A stretch of DNA of 64,000 nt, from positions 310,001 to 374,000 of the forward strand of contig NZ_JABFAM010000007.1 of assembly GCF_013623775.1 (NCBI RefSeq), in the 5' to 3' direction. The position numbers and the translations under genes were made by a program. Under the pieces are notes generated by a model. It was not told the origin of the DNA. It made no database searches and saw nothing but the letters and a program-made list of their open reading frames with translations. This document shows, piece after piece, positions 1-9,212 of the stretch; position 1 is the first letter of the stretch; each line of letters opens with the position of its first letter. The stretch comes from Rufibacter sp. XAAS-G3-1 (GTDB lineage: Bacteria > Bacteroidota > Bacteroidia > Cytophagales > Hymenobacteraceae).

Positions 1-1698
1 GAACGAACCGATGGGGCGCTTAGGATCTTTCAGGCCCACGCGCGTCCGCTGGATAGCTTTCACCAACTGGGTGATGGCTTTCTCCTGGCCAATCACTTTG
101 CCTTTCAGCTCTTCGCCCATGTTCAAAAGCTTCAGGCTTTCTTTCTGCGCGATACGTTTCACCGGAATGCCGGTCATCATGGCGATTACCTCGGCCACGT
201 TTTCCTCTTTCACGGCGTAACGCTTCTTCTTGGTTTCCTCTTCCCAGCTCTTTTTAGCAGCTTCCAGTTGGTCAAGAAGTTTTTTCTCTTTGTCGCGCAG
301 TTGGGCCGCCTCTTCATACTTCTGGCTTTTCACTACGCGGTTTTTCTCGTCCTTGATGTTCTCAATCTGTTGCTCTAGTTGAAGAATATCCTCCGGCACC
401 ACAATGTTGTTGATGTGCACGCGGGCACCGGCCTCATCCAAGATATCAATGGCTTTGTCTGGCAGGAAACGGTCGCTCATGTAGCGGTCGCTCAGCTTCA
501 CGCAGGCCTCAATGGCTTTGTCGGTGTAGGTGACGTGGTGGTGGTCCTGGTATTTGTCTTTGATGTTGTGCAGGATCTCAATGGTTTCCTCGGGCGTGGT
601 AGGGTCTACCATCACAATCTGGAAACGACGGGCCAAAGCGCCATCTTTCTCTATATACTGACGGTACTCGTCCAGCGTAGTAGCCCCAATGCATTGAATC
701 TCGCCCCGGGCCAACGCAGGTTTGAACATGTTGGAGGCATCCAGTGATCCGGAGGCGCCACCAGCACCCACAATGGTGTGCAGCTCATCAATGAACAGAA
801 TCACGTCCGGAGATTTCTCCAGCTCGTTCATCACGGCTTTCATGCGCTCCTCAAACTGACCGCGGTATTTGGTACCGGCTACCAAGGAAGCCAAGTCTAA
901 GGTTACCACCCGTTTTCCGAAAAGCACCCGAGAAACCTTCTTCTGGATGATGCGCAGGGCAAGACCCTCGGCAATGGCCGTTTTACCAACACCTGGCTCT
1001 CCAATTAGAATGGGGTTGTTTTTCTTACGACGGCTCAATACCTGGGCCACGCGCTCAATCTCTTTTTCACGACCCACAATCGGGTCCAGTTTGCCTTCCT
1101 CGGCTAGTTTGGTCAGATCACGGCCAAAGTTGTCCAGCACCGGAGTGCGGGATTTCTCGGCACCCTTCTTGGCGGCGGCGCCAGCGCCTCCTTTAGAGGA
1201 AGAGCCGAAGAGTTTGTCGTTGTCGTCATTGTCATCAGTATCTGAGGAGGCAAGAGGGTTGTTAGCATGATAGTCTAACGAATCCCGGATAGCTTCATAG
1301 TTCACGTTGAATTTGGCTAAGGTTTGCGATGAAATATTATCCTCATCCCGCAAAATGGACAGCAACAGGTGTTCTGTACCTATGATGTCTGACTTGAAGA
1401 TTTTAGCCTCCAAATACGTTATTTTCAGGACCTTCTCCGTCTGTTTAGTAAGCGGAATACTACCAGTTATATTGGTGTTTGGGCTGGCGGTATTCTTGGT
1501 GGCTTGCTCAAGCGCGTACTTGAGTTCCTCCATGGGTACCCCCAGTTTTTTAAGCAAAGCGATAGCCGTGCCTTCTCCCTCGCGGATCATCCCCAGGAGC
1601 AAATGCTCCGTACCAATGTAATCATGGCCCAGGCGGATGGCTTCCTCGCGACTGAGAGAGATCACCTCTTTCACTCTATTTGAGAATTTGGCTTCCAT
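1..1698 (-). CDS. clpC: ClpC-type AAA+ unfoldase (ATP-dependent Clp protease ATP-binding subunit), partial at the window edge
   Basis: Hsp100 unfoldase that feeds substrates to the ClpP peptidase in the cytoplasm. The visible 566 codons show the double Clp N-domain repeat (about residues 1-140, with the GTEHLLL motif twice), an acidic Asp/Asn linker near 150-165, and the first AAA+ module with Walker A GEPGVGKT at about 233-240 and Walker [10 protein letters not shown] near 295-303. A charged coiled-coil M-domain follows near 410-480, and the segment KVIGQEKAI that opens the second AAA+ module is also present. The rest of module 2 lies beyond base 1. The start is the ATG at 1696-1698 ([12 protein letters not shown]), the usual ClpC N-terminus. 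The M-domain together with the paired N-domains favours ClpC over ClpA or ClpB. Confidence 0.95.
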   Translation of the reverse strand, partial: MEAKFSNRVKEVISLSREEAIRLGHDYIGTEHLLLGMIREGEGTAIALLKKLGVPMEELKYALEQATKNTASPNTNITGSIPLTKQTEKVLKITYLEAKIFKSDIIGTEHLLLSILRDEDNISSQTLAKFNVNYEAIRDSLDYHANNPLASSDTDDNDDNDKLFGSSSKGGAGAAAKKGAEKSRTPVLDNFGRDLTKLAEEGKLDPIVGREKEIERVAQVLSRRKKNNPILIGEPGVGKTAIAEGLALRIIQKKVSRVLFGKRVVTLDLASLVAGTKYRGQFEERMKAVMNELEKSPDVILFIDELHTIVGAGGASGSLDASNMFKPALARGEIQCIGATTLDEYRQYIEKDGALARRFQIVMVDPTTPEETIEILHNIKDKYQDHHHVTYTDKAIEACVKLSDRYMSDRFLPDKAIDILDEAGARVHINNIVVPEDILQLEQQIENIKDEKNRVVKSQKYEEAAQLRDKEKKLLDQLEAAKKSWEEETKKKRYAVKEENVAEVIAMMTGIPVKRIAQKESLKLLNMGEELKGKVIGQEKAITQLVKAIQRTRVGLKDPKRPIGSF

Positions 1699-1794
1699 GT
1701 AAGTTCTTGTCTAGTAAGTTGTTGTTGTGCGTGTACTGCAAAGTGCTGCCAAGGCTACGCATTAAAAAAATAACAAAATGAGTGGGGCAAATGT

Positions 1795-2412
1795 TCAACA
1801 GAAAGCCGCAGGATTCTGAAGATAAGTAGATGCCTCTGGGCCAAGGTTAAACAACAAATCCAGTATACTCAGGTTCATTGCAAATTGTTTGCCAAACACC
1901 TGCCGGTATGGCGTAAGGCGCAAAATGTCAGGCTCCTTCTTGGGGTGAAGTGTCCCGCGCCAATCCAACACCGGTGCCTCGTATGTTTTTACATACGTTT
2001 GGGTGAGGGCTATGGGTTTCTTCAGCTTCAGCATTTTAACGAAAAGTTTTAGCAAATCCATATTTAACTCAAAAAGAAGCGCCGGTTGGCGGTCATAGAT
2101 GTCTTTTAGGTAATCTGCGTAGAACTCAAAAAACGGCGCGCTGCCGTACGCGCTCTGGATGGTGCGCCAGTGGATGTCCCGCCAGCGCTGACTGTAATCA
2201 ATCTGCAGTTCTGTCACCAGAATCTTGCTGTTCCCCTTCACCACGGGCACCGACAGCGGCACCACGCCCTGGGCCGTGAGGATGTGGCAGCGGTTGCGGT
2301 AACTCTGTTTCTGGTAGTGCTCATGGGCCTCAAGCAAGATTTCATCGGCTTCAAAAGCCTTCTGAAAATAGAGGATACTGGGGTTGTGGTGAAGCTCGGT
2401 TAATAACTGCAT
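1795..2412 (-). CDS. WbqC family protein
   Basis: A 205-residue protein that resembles the WbqC family, common in Bacteroidota and often linked to surface polysaccharide or glycolipid loci. The biochemical role is unsettled. It has no signal peptide and no membrane segment, so it should be cytoplasmic. Family-like features are the N-terminal LHHNPSILYF segment, the IDYSQRWRDIHWRTIQSAY stretch at about 90-110, and a C-terminal region rich in Leu, Tyr and Pro. The length is normal for the family. It is transcribed in the same direction as clpC but separated from it by about 95 bases, so co-transcription is possible and not shown. Confidence 0.8.
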   Translation of the reverse strand: MQLLTELHHNPSILYFQKAFEADEILLEAHEHYQKQSYRNRCHILTAQGVVPLSVPVVKGNSKILVTELQIDYSQRWRDIHWRTIQSAYGSAPFFEFYADYLKDIYDRQPALLFELNMDLLKLFVKMLKLKKPIALTQTYVKTYEAPVLDWRGTLHPKKEPDILRLTPYRQVFGKQFAMNLSILDLLFNLGPEASTYLQNPAAFC

Positions 2413-2628
2413 GCAAACGGAAAATTGAATAAGTGCAAGTAAGGGAATTTCCTGAGATTTGTACGAAACGCAGTTATGACTTTGAAGAGACCTGGCTTTG
2501 CCGGTTATTCTTCTGCGTGCTTGGCGGCATGTGGTTTACAGGCTGTTTTCTGAAAACGAAGGCTAAACTGCGCCGGTGGTATCCTAAAGGTAACGGGCCG
2601 AAGAGGAGAGAGCAGAACTTTCTGGGGG

Positions 2629-2636
2629 TACTTTTG
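2629..2636 (+). promoter_or_regulatory. Candidate Bacteroidota -7 box (TACTTTTG) for the LLM oxidoreductase gene
   Basis: The octamer matches the TAnnTTTG consensus of the primary sigma factor in Bacteroidota and lies 50 bases before the ATG at 2687. The -33 element is not obvious, so this is a moderate call. Confidence 0.45.
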
Positions 2637-2686
2637 CCTTTTAGGAGTTCCATCGTACAAGTAGGTGGATTAGATCAAGAATAACT

Positions 2687-3700
2687 ATGTCTACTAAAAA
2701 ACTTTCAGATATTCCCGTTTCGGTGCTGGATCTGGTGCCCATTCTCAGTGACAAAACGGCTGCCGAGTCCTTTAAGAGCACCGTTGACCTGGCCCAACAG
2801 GTAGAGCGGTTAGGGTATCAGCGTTACTGGATGGCCGAGCACCACAACATGGCCGGTATTGCCAGTTCGGCCACGGTGGTGTTGATTGGGCACGTGGCCG
2901 GGGCTACCTCCAGAATACGGGTGGGCTCGGGCGGCATTATGTTGCCCAACCATGCGCCCTTGGTGGTGGCCGAGCAATTTGGAACCTTGGCTACGCTTTA
3001 CCCCAACCGCATAGATTTAGGGTTAGGCCGCGCCCCGGGCACCGACCAGTTAACGTCCCATGCCTTGCGCCGTGATTTGCGCGGCTCGGTAGATGAATTT
3101 CCGCAGAACGTAGTGGAGTTGAAGAATTACCTGGGGCCTGTTGACCCCACGGCCAGGGTGCGGGCGGTGCCCGGCGAAGGTTCCAATGTACCCATCTGGA
3201 TTCTGGGTTCTAGCACCTTCGGGGCGCAGCTGGCCGGAATTCTGGGCATGCCGTACGCCTTCGCGAGTCACTTTGCGCCATCGCACCTGCACGCGGCCCT
3301 TAAGGTCTACAAAGAAAGCTTCCAGCCCATTGGTGATCTGAAGGAGCCGTACGCCATGGCCTGCGTGAACGTGATCGCCGCCGATACAGATGAGGAAGCC
3401 ATTTACCAATCCACTTCGCTGTACCAGTCTTTCCTGAACGTGGTGCGCGGCACCGGTAAAACCATGCAGCCGCCGGTGAAAAGCATGGACGGCCTCTGGG
3501 ATGCGCAGGAGCGATACGCCGTGCAGCAGATGCTCCGGTACTCCTTCATAGGCGGCCCAAAAACCATTCAGGAAGAGTTGCAGGCGTTTCTGGACGAGAC
3601 GGGCGTGGACGAGATCATGGTGGGTTCCAATATCTACGACCATGCTGCCCGGGTGCGCTCCTATGAAATCATTTCAGAGTTCTTCCAGAAGTCAGCCTGA
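2687..3700 (+). CDS. LLM class flavin-dependent oxidoreductase (luciferase-like monooxygenase)
   Basis: A 337-residue TIM-barrel protein of the bacterial luciferase-like superfamily, subgroup of single-component-looking proteins with the SVLDLVPI N-terminus. Enzymes of this fold use reduced FMN or F420 to oxygenate a substrate; the substrate here cannot be told. Recognisable stretches are YWMAEHHNM at about 45-53, the [13 protein letters not shown] motif near 85-97, [13 protein letters not shown] near 106-118, and a C-terminal half with [11 protein letters not shown] and DEIMV typical of the family. There is no signal peptide. It stands alone, with no partner reductase gene next to it. The ATG at 2687 follows a likely promoter. 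Confidence 0.85.
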   Translation: MSTKKLSDIPVSVLDLVPILSDKTAAESFKSTVDLAQQVERLGYQRYWMAEHHNMAGIASSATVVLIGHVAGATSRIRVGSGGIMLPNHAPLVVAEQFGTLATLYPNRIDLGLGRAPGTDQLTSHALRRDLRGSVDEFPQNVVELKNYLGPVDPTARVRAVPGEGSNVPIWILGSSTFGAQLAGILGMPYAFASHFAPSHLHAALKVYKESFQPIGDLKEPYAMACVNVIAADTDEEAIYQSTSLYQSFLNVVRGTGKTMQPPVKSMDGLWDAQERYAVQQMLRYSFIGGPKTIQEELQAFLDETGVDEIMVGSNIYDHAARVRSYEIISEFFQKSA

Positions 3701-3776
3701 TTTTCTCAGCGTAAGTAGGGGGCTACATGAGTTTGACCTGCTTTCTCCTTGTCATCTTGGGAGGATGGCAAGGAAC

Positions 3777-3976
3777 CTGTGTAGAGTTTTCTGCCTGTTT
3801 TTCTAAAATTAGCCTGAAAACGACGGTGCAAGCACCTGCATGCGGCAGTGTACAGCTAAACCTCTTGTTTTTGGCCTGTTTTCATAAAAGTAGCCTCAAA
3901 ACAAGGACGTAGGCGGACGCTTGCCCCATAAGGAGTGTTTTAAGTGCCGGTTAATGAAACAAGCTCTTAGAATCTG
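3777..3976 (+). repeat. MITE-like element, family A, copy 1 (degraded right end)
   Basis: A roughly 200-bp element opening with CTGTGTAGAGTTTTC and carrying two internal hairpins (3786-3821 and 3864-3905). Its body matches the copies at 17500-17681 (same strand) and 44103-44301 (opposite strand), including the shared order hairpin, TACAGCTAA-like spacer, hairpin, TTGCCCC, GCCGGTTAATGAAA. The right terminal repeat has decayed. No ORF of substance lies inside. Confidence 0.65.
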
Positions 3977-4075
3977 TAGGCTCGGTGCCGCTATCAGGAG
4001 ATTTTGCTTCCGGTAGCGGCGCGCTGGTTTTAGAAAAAGCCGAAGGAGCAGGCCAGGTAAATTTATAATTGCTGT

Positions 4076-4083
4076 TACCTTTG
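4076..4083 (+). promoter_or_regulatory. Candidate -7 box (TACCTTTG) for the acyltransferase gene
   Basis: Matches TAnnTTTG and lies 66 bases before the preferred ATG at 4150. A hairpin-like remnant sits between the box and the ATG (about 4108-4140), which is a reason to reject upstream starts. Confidence 0.4.
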
Positions 4084-4149
4084 CAAGCGTGGGAGGGGCA
4101 CACCTGTTTTTGGCCCAGTTTTCTGAAAATGCATCAAAATCAATTCTCT

Positions 4150-5061
4150 ATGTCTCGCCCTGACCTGCGCCCGGGTCAGTTCCCGCTCTGGTGGTTGCTC
4201 AAGGGGATTTCACTGTTGCCTTTTCCGGTGCTTTATGCGCTTTCCTTTTTTCTGTACCTGGTGCTGTACTACCTCATTGGTTACCGGAAAAAAGTAGTAC
4301 GGCAAAACCTGGAGAAATCCTTCCCCCAAAAAAGTGTTCCTGAGCTGCGGGAAATCGAAAAGCAGTTTTTCCTGAACCTCACCGATATCATGGTAGAGAC
4401 CCTGAAATTGGTTTCGCTCTCCGCGGAAGATCTGAAGAAGCGGGTGCACTTGCACGGCAGCGAAAAGATAGAGGTGTATTTGAGCCAGGGAGTTCCGGTT
4501 ATGATTTTGGGGGCGCACCTGGGTAATTGGGAGTATATGTCGGGGGCGGGGAACAGGCATTTTACCTTTCCCGTAGATGGCGTGTATAAGCCTTTGGCCA
4601 GTTCTTTCTTTGAGTCTTTTCTGTGGTTTCTGCGGAGCCGTTTCGGGATTACTCTGGTGAAGATGAAAGAGACCCTGCGTCACCTACTGCGCCACCGGGG
4701 CCAACCCCGAATCCTTTCCCTGCTCTCTGACCAGGTGCCACCCTACGGCGAAATCCAATACTGGACTAACTTCCTGCACCAAGACACCGCCTTTTACGTG
4801 GGGGCAGACAAGCTTAGAACCTCCTTTCACTACCCTACTTTCTTTGTAGGCATGCGGCACGTAAAGCGCGGGTACTATGAAGTAGTCTTTCAAGAACTGC
4901 TGTCCCCCCCCAAAGCCGGTACCAAAGAAGAAGGACATCCCCTCACAGAAATTTTCGCCCGAAAACTGGAAGCGTGGGTAGAACAGTACCCCGCAGACTA
5001 TCTGTGGTCACACAAGCGCTGGAAACATCAGCGGCCGAAGGCCGCTAGTCCTGAGTCCTGA
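4150..5061 (+). CDS. Lysophospholipid acyltransferase of the LpxL/HtrB (lipid A biosynthesis) family
   Basis: An inner-membrane acyltransferase that probably adds a secondary acyl chain to lipid A or a related outer-membrane lipid. From the ATG at 4150 the protein has 303 residues. A hydrophobic N-terminal anchor spans about residues 13-44. The catalytic H-x4-E motif of this family is visible as GAHLGNWEY (His123, Glu128), followed by conserved LSDQVPP. Earlier in-frame starts at 4069 and 4129 would translate part of an intergenic hairpin, so 4150 is preferred. The last codons (Pro-Glu-Ser-stop) are written by the first units of a heptanucleotide repeat that continues for 50 bases past the stop. 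Confidence 0.85.
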   Translation: MSRPDLRPGQFPLWWLLKGISLLPFPVLYALSFFLYLVLYYLIGYRKKVVRQNLEKSFPQKSVPELREIEKQFFLNLTDIMVETLKLVSLSAEDLKKRVHLHGSEKIEVYLSQGVPVMILGAHLGNWEYMSGAGNRHFTFPVDGVYKPLASSFFESFLWFLRSRFGITLVKMKETLRHLLRHRGQPRILSLLSDQVPPYGEIQYWTNFLHQDTAFYVGADKLRTSFHYPTFFVGMRHVKRGYYEVVFQELLSPPKAGTKEEGHPLTEIFARKLEAWVEQYPADYLWSHKRWKHQRPKAASPES

Positions 5062-5112
5062 GTCCTGAGTCCTGAGTCCTGAGTCCTGAGTCCTGAGTCC
5101 TGAGTCCTGAGT
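5050..5112 (+). repeat. Heptanucleotide tandem repeat (CCTGAGT)x9
   Basis: Nine uninterrupted CCTGAGT units. The first 12 bases encode the last three residues and the stop codon of the acyltransferase. The unit creates a stop after Pro-Glu-Ser whatever the copy number beyond two, so slippage would not lengthen the protein. The reverse complement of the unit (ACTCAGG) recurs at 11613-11690. Confidence 0.9.
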
Positions 5113-6012
5113 AAGAACTAGGAATCTGTTTGCCAGGTTTGGCGGAACTTCACCTGTGTTCTTTGGGTCTTTTTGGCAAAGCAGCCTGAAACTTCATAGG
5201 GGAAAGACTTCCCTCTTCAGTACATCCACCCATTGGACAAAGGAAACAAAGTTCGTCCTCTTTGAATTTTTTCCCTCTTGACATGCAGCCTCTTGTTAAT
5301 TCTCTTGTCTTTGAAAAGAAGAGACTTCCTGAGGTGCATACAATTACTCTTTAGCTACTACAAAGCACTAGGCCGTTTTAACGGATCTGTTAAGTAATGT
5401 TAATATTTTGCTAAGTTGTTAGCTGTTGATGTACTTAGATTTCTAAAAGATAGAATTGGAATTATAGGACACGAGGGGCGCAAGTGCAGTGGCTGGGCAT
5501 AGGGCTACTAACCAAATTTTATTGCTTGCGCAGAAACAGCCCGCTACAGGCGGGTTCTTGGAACGGAAAGATCAGTATCAATTAAATTTTAGGAAGCTTT
5601 ATAAGCCGCTGGTTTACAAAGAAGCAAACAGCCTGACATAGTGCCTGTAAGGTAATGCCGCACTTTGGGTATGCCAGTAAGCGGTTCTCGCCCAACTATC
5701 CCTAAAGAATATCGCAAAAGGCATAAAATGCCTGACCCAGAATTTTTACGCTAAAATCTTAGCCCTTTCTGTGCCTGATGCAGGCTTAATGAAAGGGGTT
5801 TCCCTTACTAGGTTTTAGATTCGATCTCCCTCTTAAACTGGCTTTGTGGTCTCATTCAAGGGCTACAAGGCTTCAAGTTAAGGCAAAATAATTTGTGCGA
5901 AGCCGCAGCCTGTAATGAGTATTTGCTGTCCATGAAGAGAGATAGCCTTAAACGTCTCTGCAGGAACGATCACCAAGGCATTCATTTTATCTTACAAACA
6001 AACCTAAATCTT
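5113..6012. other. 900-bp gene-free leader upstream of the SusC gene
   Basis: No ORF here looks real. The first half is AT-rich. A short hairpin with arms AGCCCGC/GCGGG lies at about 5539-5556, and a similar CCCGC motif recurs near 19839. I looked for cobalamin, TPP, SAM and PreQ1 riboswitch cores and saw none. The region may hold regulatory sites for the SusC/SusD operon, but none can be named. Confidence 0.5.
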
Positions 6013-9000
6013 ATGAGGAAGAATCTACTAATCACATTTGTGTTGGTGTTTTGCCTGCTTAGCCAGGTATGGGCTCAGACACGAACTGTCACAGGAAAAG
6101 TAACTTCGCCTGCCGGAGAGGGAATGCCCGGTGTTACGGTGCAAGTGAGGGGAACCGCTACCGCCGTTCCTACGGATGCCAACGGCAATTTCTCCATTCA
6201 GGTACCGGCGCAGGGTGGAACACTGGTGTTTACCTACATTGGCTATCTAAACCGTGAGGTGGAAGTAGGGAACCAGTCTGCCCTAAACGTGACCATGGCT
6301 GAAGATTCTGAGCAACTAGGCGAGGTGGTGGTGACCGCAGTGGGGATTGAACGCCAACGAAGGGAGGTAAATTATGCGGTGCAGGATGTAAAGGGAGAAC
6401 AGCTTGCCCAGAAGTCTGAGCCTAACGTGATAAACGCCCTGCAGGGAAAGGTGGCCGGGGTTGAAATTATTTCTTCCAACGGGATGCCCGGCTCCGGGTC
6501 GCAGATCTTTATCAGGGGGCTATCCTCCGCCACTGGTAACAACCAACCGCTCTTTGTGGTGGACGGGGTGCCCATCAGCAACAATACTACTTATTCTTCC
6601 AGCCCAACGGTTGGGGGAGCGGCTTACTCTAACCGGGCCCTTGATATCCACCCCAATGACATTGAGTCTATGACGGTACTGAAAGGGCCTGCCGCGGCCG
6701 CTTTGTACGGGGCTAGGGCAAGTAATGGGGCTGTCATTATCACCACCAAGAGAGGCAAGGCTGGCGATGTGGAAATAACGGTAACATCTTCTTATAACTT
6801 ACAGCAGGTGTATGGGCTACCTAAGTATCAGAACGAATATGGGCAGGGCATCAACGGCCGGTACAATCAGGCTTCCACAGATAGCTGGGGGCCCCGTTTC
6901 GGAACACCTGGCCTGGACTCTGTGCCCAATGTGGCAGACAATCCAATGAGACGATTGGCTTATCGCGCTTATGAAGACAACGTGAAAGACTTTTTCCAGA
7001 CGGGTCGCATCTGGGACAATGGCATCACGCTTTCCAGCGGGAATGAGAAAATGCGGTACATCTTCAGTGCCAACACCACCAACCAGGAAGGAATTATCCC
7101 CAACAGCGGCTTAGACAGATACACCCTGCGGGCCGCCGGTAATGCCACCTTGGGGCATGGGTTCTCAGTAGACGCTTCCATTCTGTATGCCAAGACAAAC
7201 CAGGAGGGGTCACTGCAGGGGAACTCCGGTGCCAGCCCCTGGTTTACGTTGCCCTTCATTCCCAGAAGTTTTGACATCCAGAATGTGCCGTACAAGCTTC
7301 GGTCAGGGGTGCAGGCGCCTACCTTGTTTACCCAGCTCAACCGGGATAATCCCATGTGGAGTATTAATGAATCTTTCTATGATAGCGAGGTGAACCGGTC
7401 TATTGTGAGTGCCACCTTTAACTACAACCCGCAGTTCTTGAAAGATTTCACCGCCACTTACCGCATTGGGCTGGATCAATATTCTGATGATCGTCTGGAG
7501 GCTTACGGCTATGGTTCTTTCAACTCCAATGGGAACACCGCCACAAACCGCAAAGGATCACAACTCTATGATGACATTAGGTTTATGTCTGTCAACCATG
7601 ATTTATTTGGGGTATACCAAAAAGACATTACCCCAGATTTCAATGTTAGGGCATTGGTAGGAACTCAGGTCAATACCATTCAGACCAGACAGAACTCCAT
7701 TAGGGCAGAAGATTTGCTGGTGCCAGATTTTTACAACCTGGCCAACCACTTGCCTTCTACCACCTTCGCCACCAACGCCACTTCTGAAAGACGGTTAGTG
7801 GGGCTTTACGGGCAGTTGGGCTTGAATTACAAAAACTGGCTGTTTACCGAATTCACCGCCAGAAATGACTGGTCTTCTACCTTGCCAGTTGCCAATAACA
7901 GTTACTTCTACCCATCGGTTAGTGTTGGTTTTGTCTTTACAGATGCCCTGGGGATCAGTAACCGTATCTTGAGTTATGGTAAACTGAGAGCCAGCTATGC
8001 CATGGTGGGAAATGATACAAGCCCCTACTTAACCAACACTTTCTATGTGACCCAGAGTTTTGGCAATAATGTGGCCGGTCTCAATTTCCCTTTCAATGGT
8101 TCAACCGTCGCATTTACCAGAAACAACAGACGCGGGAACCAGAACCTGAAGCCAGAGTCCAAGAAATCGTATGAGATTGGCGCTGAATTCACCTTCTATG
8201 ATGGCAAGGCTACCTTAGACGTGAACTATTTCAACAACAGTACCACAGACCAGATCCTGAACCTGACGGTGCCTAGTTCTACCGGTTTCTCCACCTTCAC
8301 CACAAACGCCGGTAGAATTGATAACAGAGGTTGGGAGATTTCAGCCAATGTCACTCCTGTGAGCATAGAAGAAGGGTTCAGGTGGGACATAGGGGCCAAC
8401 TTTACCAGACTGGAGACCAAGGTGGTAGAACTTGCCCCAGGGTTGGATCAGTTCAACTTGTCAACTGGCTATGTGGACCCAACCACCGGTAGCAGCGGTG
8501 CCGGGTTTACCGGGTTAAGCCCCTTGTTACAGCCGGGCATGCCCTTTGGTATCTTACAAGGCAGTACCTTCAGAAGAACCCCAGAAGGGCAATTAATCAT
8601 TAACCCTACCAATGGTTTGCCCATTGTAGACCCCAACCCCCAAATTATTGGAGACCCTAACGCTGACTGGTGGGCTAGTTTGACCAACACCTTTTCCTTT
8701 AAAGGATTTAGCGTAAGTGCGCTGGTGCAATATGTGCATGGCGGTGACTTCTATTCAAGGCAGACGCAGATAGCCCGTTTTAGGGGTGTTTTGGAAGAAA
8801 CTGCCCAAAACCGGGAGCAGCCCCATCTGTTTGAAGGGGTGTTGGCGAATGAAGCGGGCGAAGCCACTACTACGCCTAATAACATCCAGATTACGGCGCA
8901 GCAATATTGGGCGCACTTTAATAATGCCTCAGAGTTTGCGGTGTTTGATGCCTCCGTATTCAGGTTGCGCGAAGTGAGCATTGGCTATACCCTGCCCACC

Positions 9001-9192
9001 GCTTTGCTGGCCAGAACGCCTTTCAAAGGCATCAATGTTTCTCTTACGGGCCGCAACTTGTTGTTCTACGCCCCCAATCTTCCGCACGCTGATCCGGAGT
9101 CTAACCAGTTAGGTGCCAATACCCGGGGTTTTGAGTTCAACTCACCGCCGTCGGTGCGCAACTATGGTTTAAATCTTCGATTCACATTCTAA
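6013..9192 (+). CDS. SusC/RagA family TonB-linked outer-membrane receptor
   Basis: A 1059-residue outer-membrane barrel that imports a nutrient, usually a glycan or peptide, using TonB energy. From the ATG at 6013 there is a signal peptide ending near VWAQ, then a carboxypeptidase-regulatory-like domain (VTGKVTSPAGEGMPGVTV, about 23-100) and a TonB-dependent plug with LQGKVAGVEI and FVVDGVPI. A long barrel follows and ends in an aromatic residue (LRFTF). An upstream in-frame ATG at 5893 would place 40 extra residues ahead of the signal peptide and is rejected. The susD-like gene follows 20 bases later. No glycoside hydrolase, sulfatase or peptidase is adjacent, so the cargo is unknown. Confidence 0.95.
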   Translation: MRKNLLITFVLVFCLLSQVWAQTRTVTGKVTSPAGEGMPGVTVQVRGTATAVPTDANGNFSIQVPAQGGTLVFTYIGYLNREVEVGNQSALNVTMAEDSEQLGEVVVTAVGIERQRREVNYAVQDVKGEQLAQKSEPNVINALQGKVAGVEIISSNGMPGSGSQIFIRGLSSATGNNQPLFVVDGVPISNNTTYSSSPTVGGAAYSNRALDIHPNDIESMTVLKGPAAAALYGARASNGAVIITTKRGKAGDVEITVTSSYNLQQVYGLPKYQNEYGQGINGRYNQASTDSWGPRFGTPGLDSVPNVADNPMRRLAYRAYEDNVKDFFQTGRIWDNGITLSSGNEKMRYIFSANTTNQEGIIPNSGLDRYTLRAAGNATLGHGFSVDASILYAKTNQEGSLQGNSGASPWFTLPFIPRSFDIQNVPYKLRSGVQAPTLFTQLNRDNPMWSINESFYDSEVNRSIVSATFNYNPQFLKDFTATYRIGLDQYSDDRLEAYGYGSFNSNGNTATNRKGSQLYDDIRFMSVNHDLFGVYQKDITPDFNVRALVGTQVNTIQTRQNSIRAEDLLVPDFYNLANHLPSTTFATNATSERRLVGLYGQLGLNYKNWLFTEFTARNDWSSTLPVANNSYFYPSVSVGFVFTDALGISNRILSYGKLRASYAMVGNDTSPYLTNTFYVTQSFGNNVAGLNFPFNGSTVAFTRNNRRGNQNLKPESKKSYEIGAEFTFYDGKATLDVNYFNNSTTDQILNLTVPSSTGFSTFTTNAGRIDNRGWEISANVTPVSIEEGFRWDIGANFTRLETKVVELAPGLDQFNLSTGYVDPTTGSSGAGFTGLSPLLQPGMPFGILQGSTFRRTPEGQLIINPTNGLPIVDPNPQIIGDPNADWWASLTNTFSFKGFSVSALVQYVHGGDFYSRQTQIARFRGVLEETAQNREQPHLFEGVLANEAGEATTTPNNIQITAQQYWAHFNNASEFAVFDASVFRLREVSIGYTLPTALLARTPFKGINVSLTGRNLLFYAPNLPHADPESNQLGANTRGFEFNSPPSVRNYGLNLRFTF

Positions 9193-9212
9193 GCACTTAG
9201 GAGAACAGTATT

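Noticed and set aside
2433-2684. 83-codon ORF upstream of the LLM gene
   Set aside because: Part of it translates a GTTTT-type hairpin remnant, and it overlaps the promoter of the next gene; no family resemblance.
5050-5112. Possible CRISPR array
   Set aside because: The units are seven bases with no spacers. No cas gene and no 25-40 bp direct repeats with unique spacers occur in the window.
5113-6012. Hidden small gene or riboswitch in the long SusC leader
   Set aside because: Frames are short and broken, and no conserved riboswitch core could be recognised by eye.
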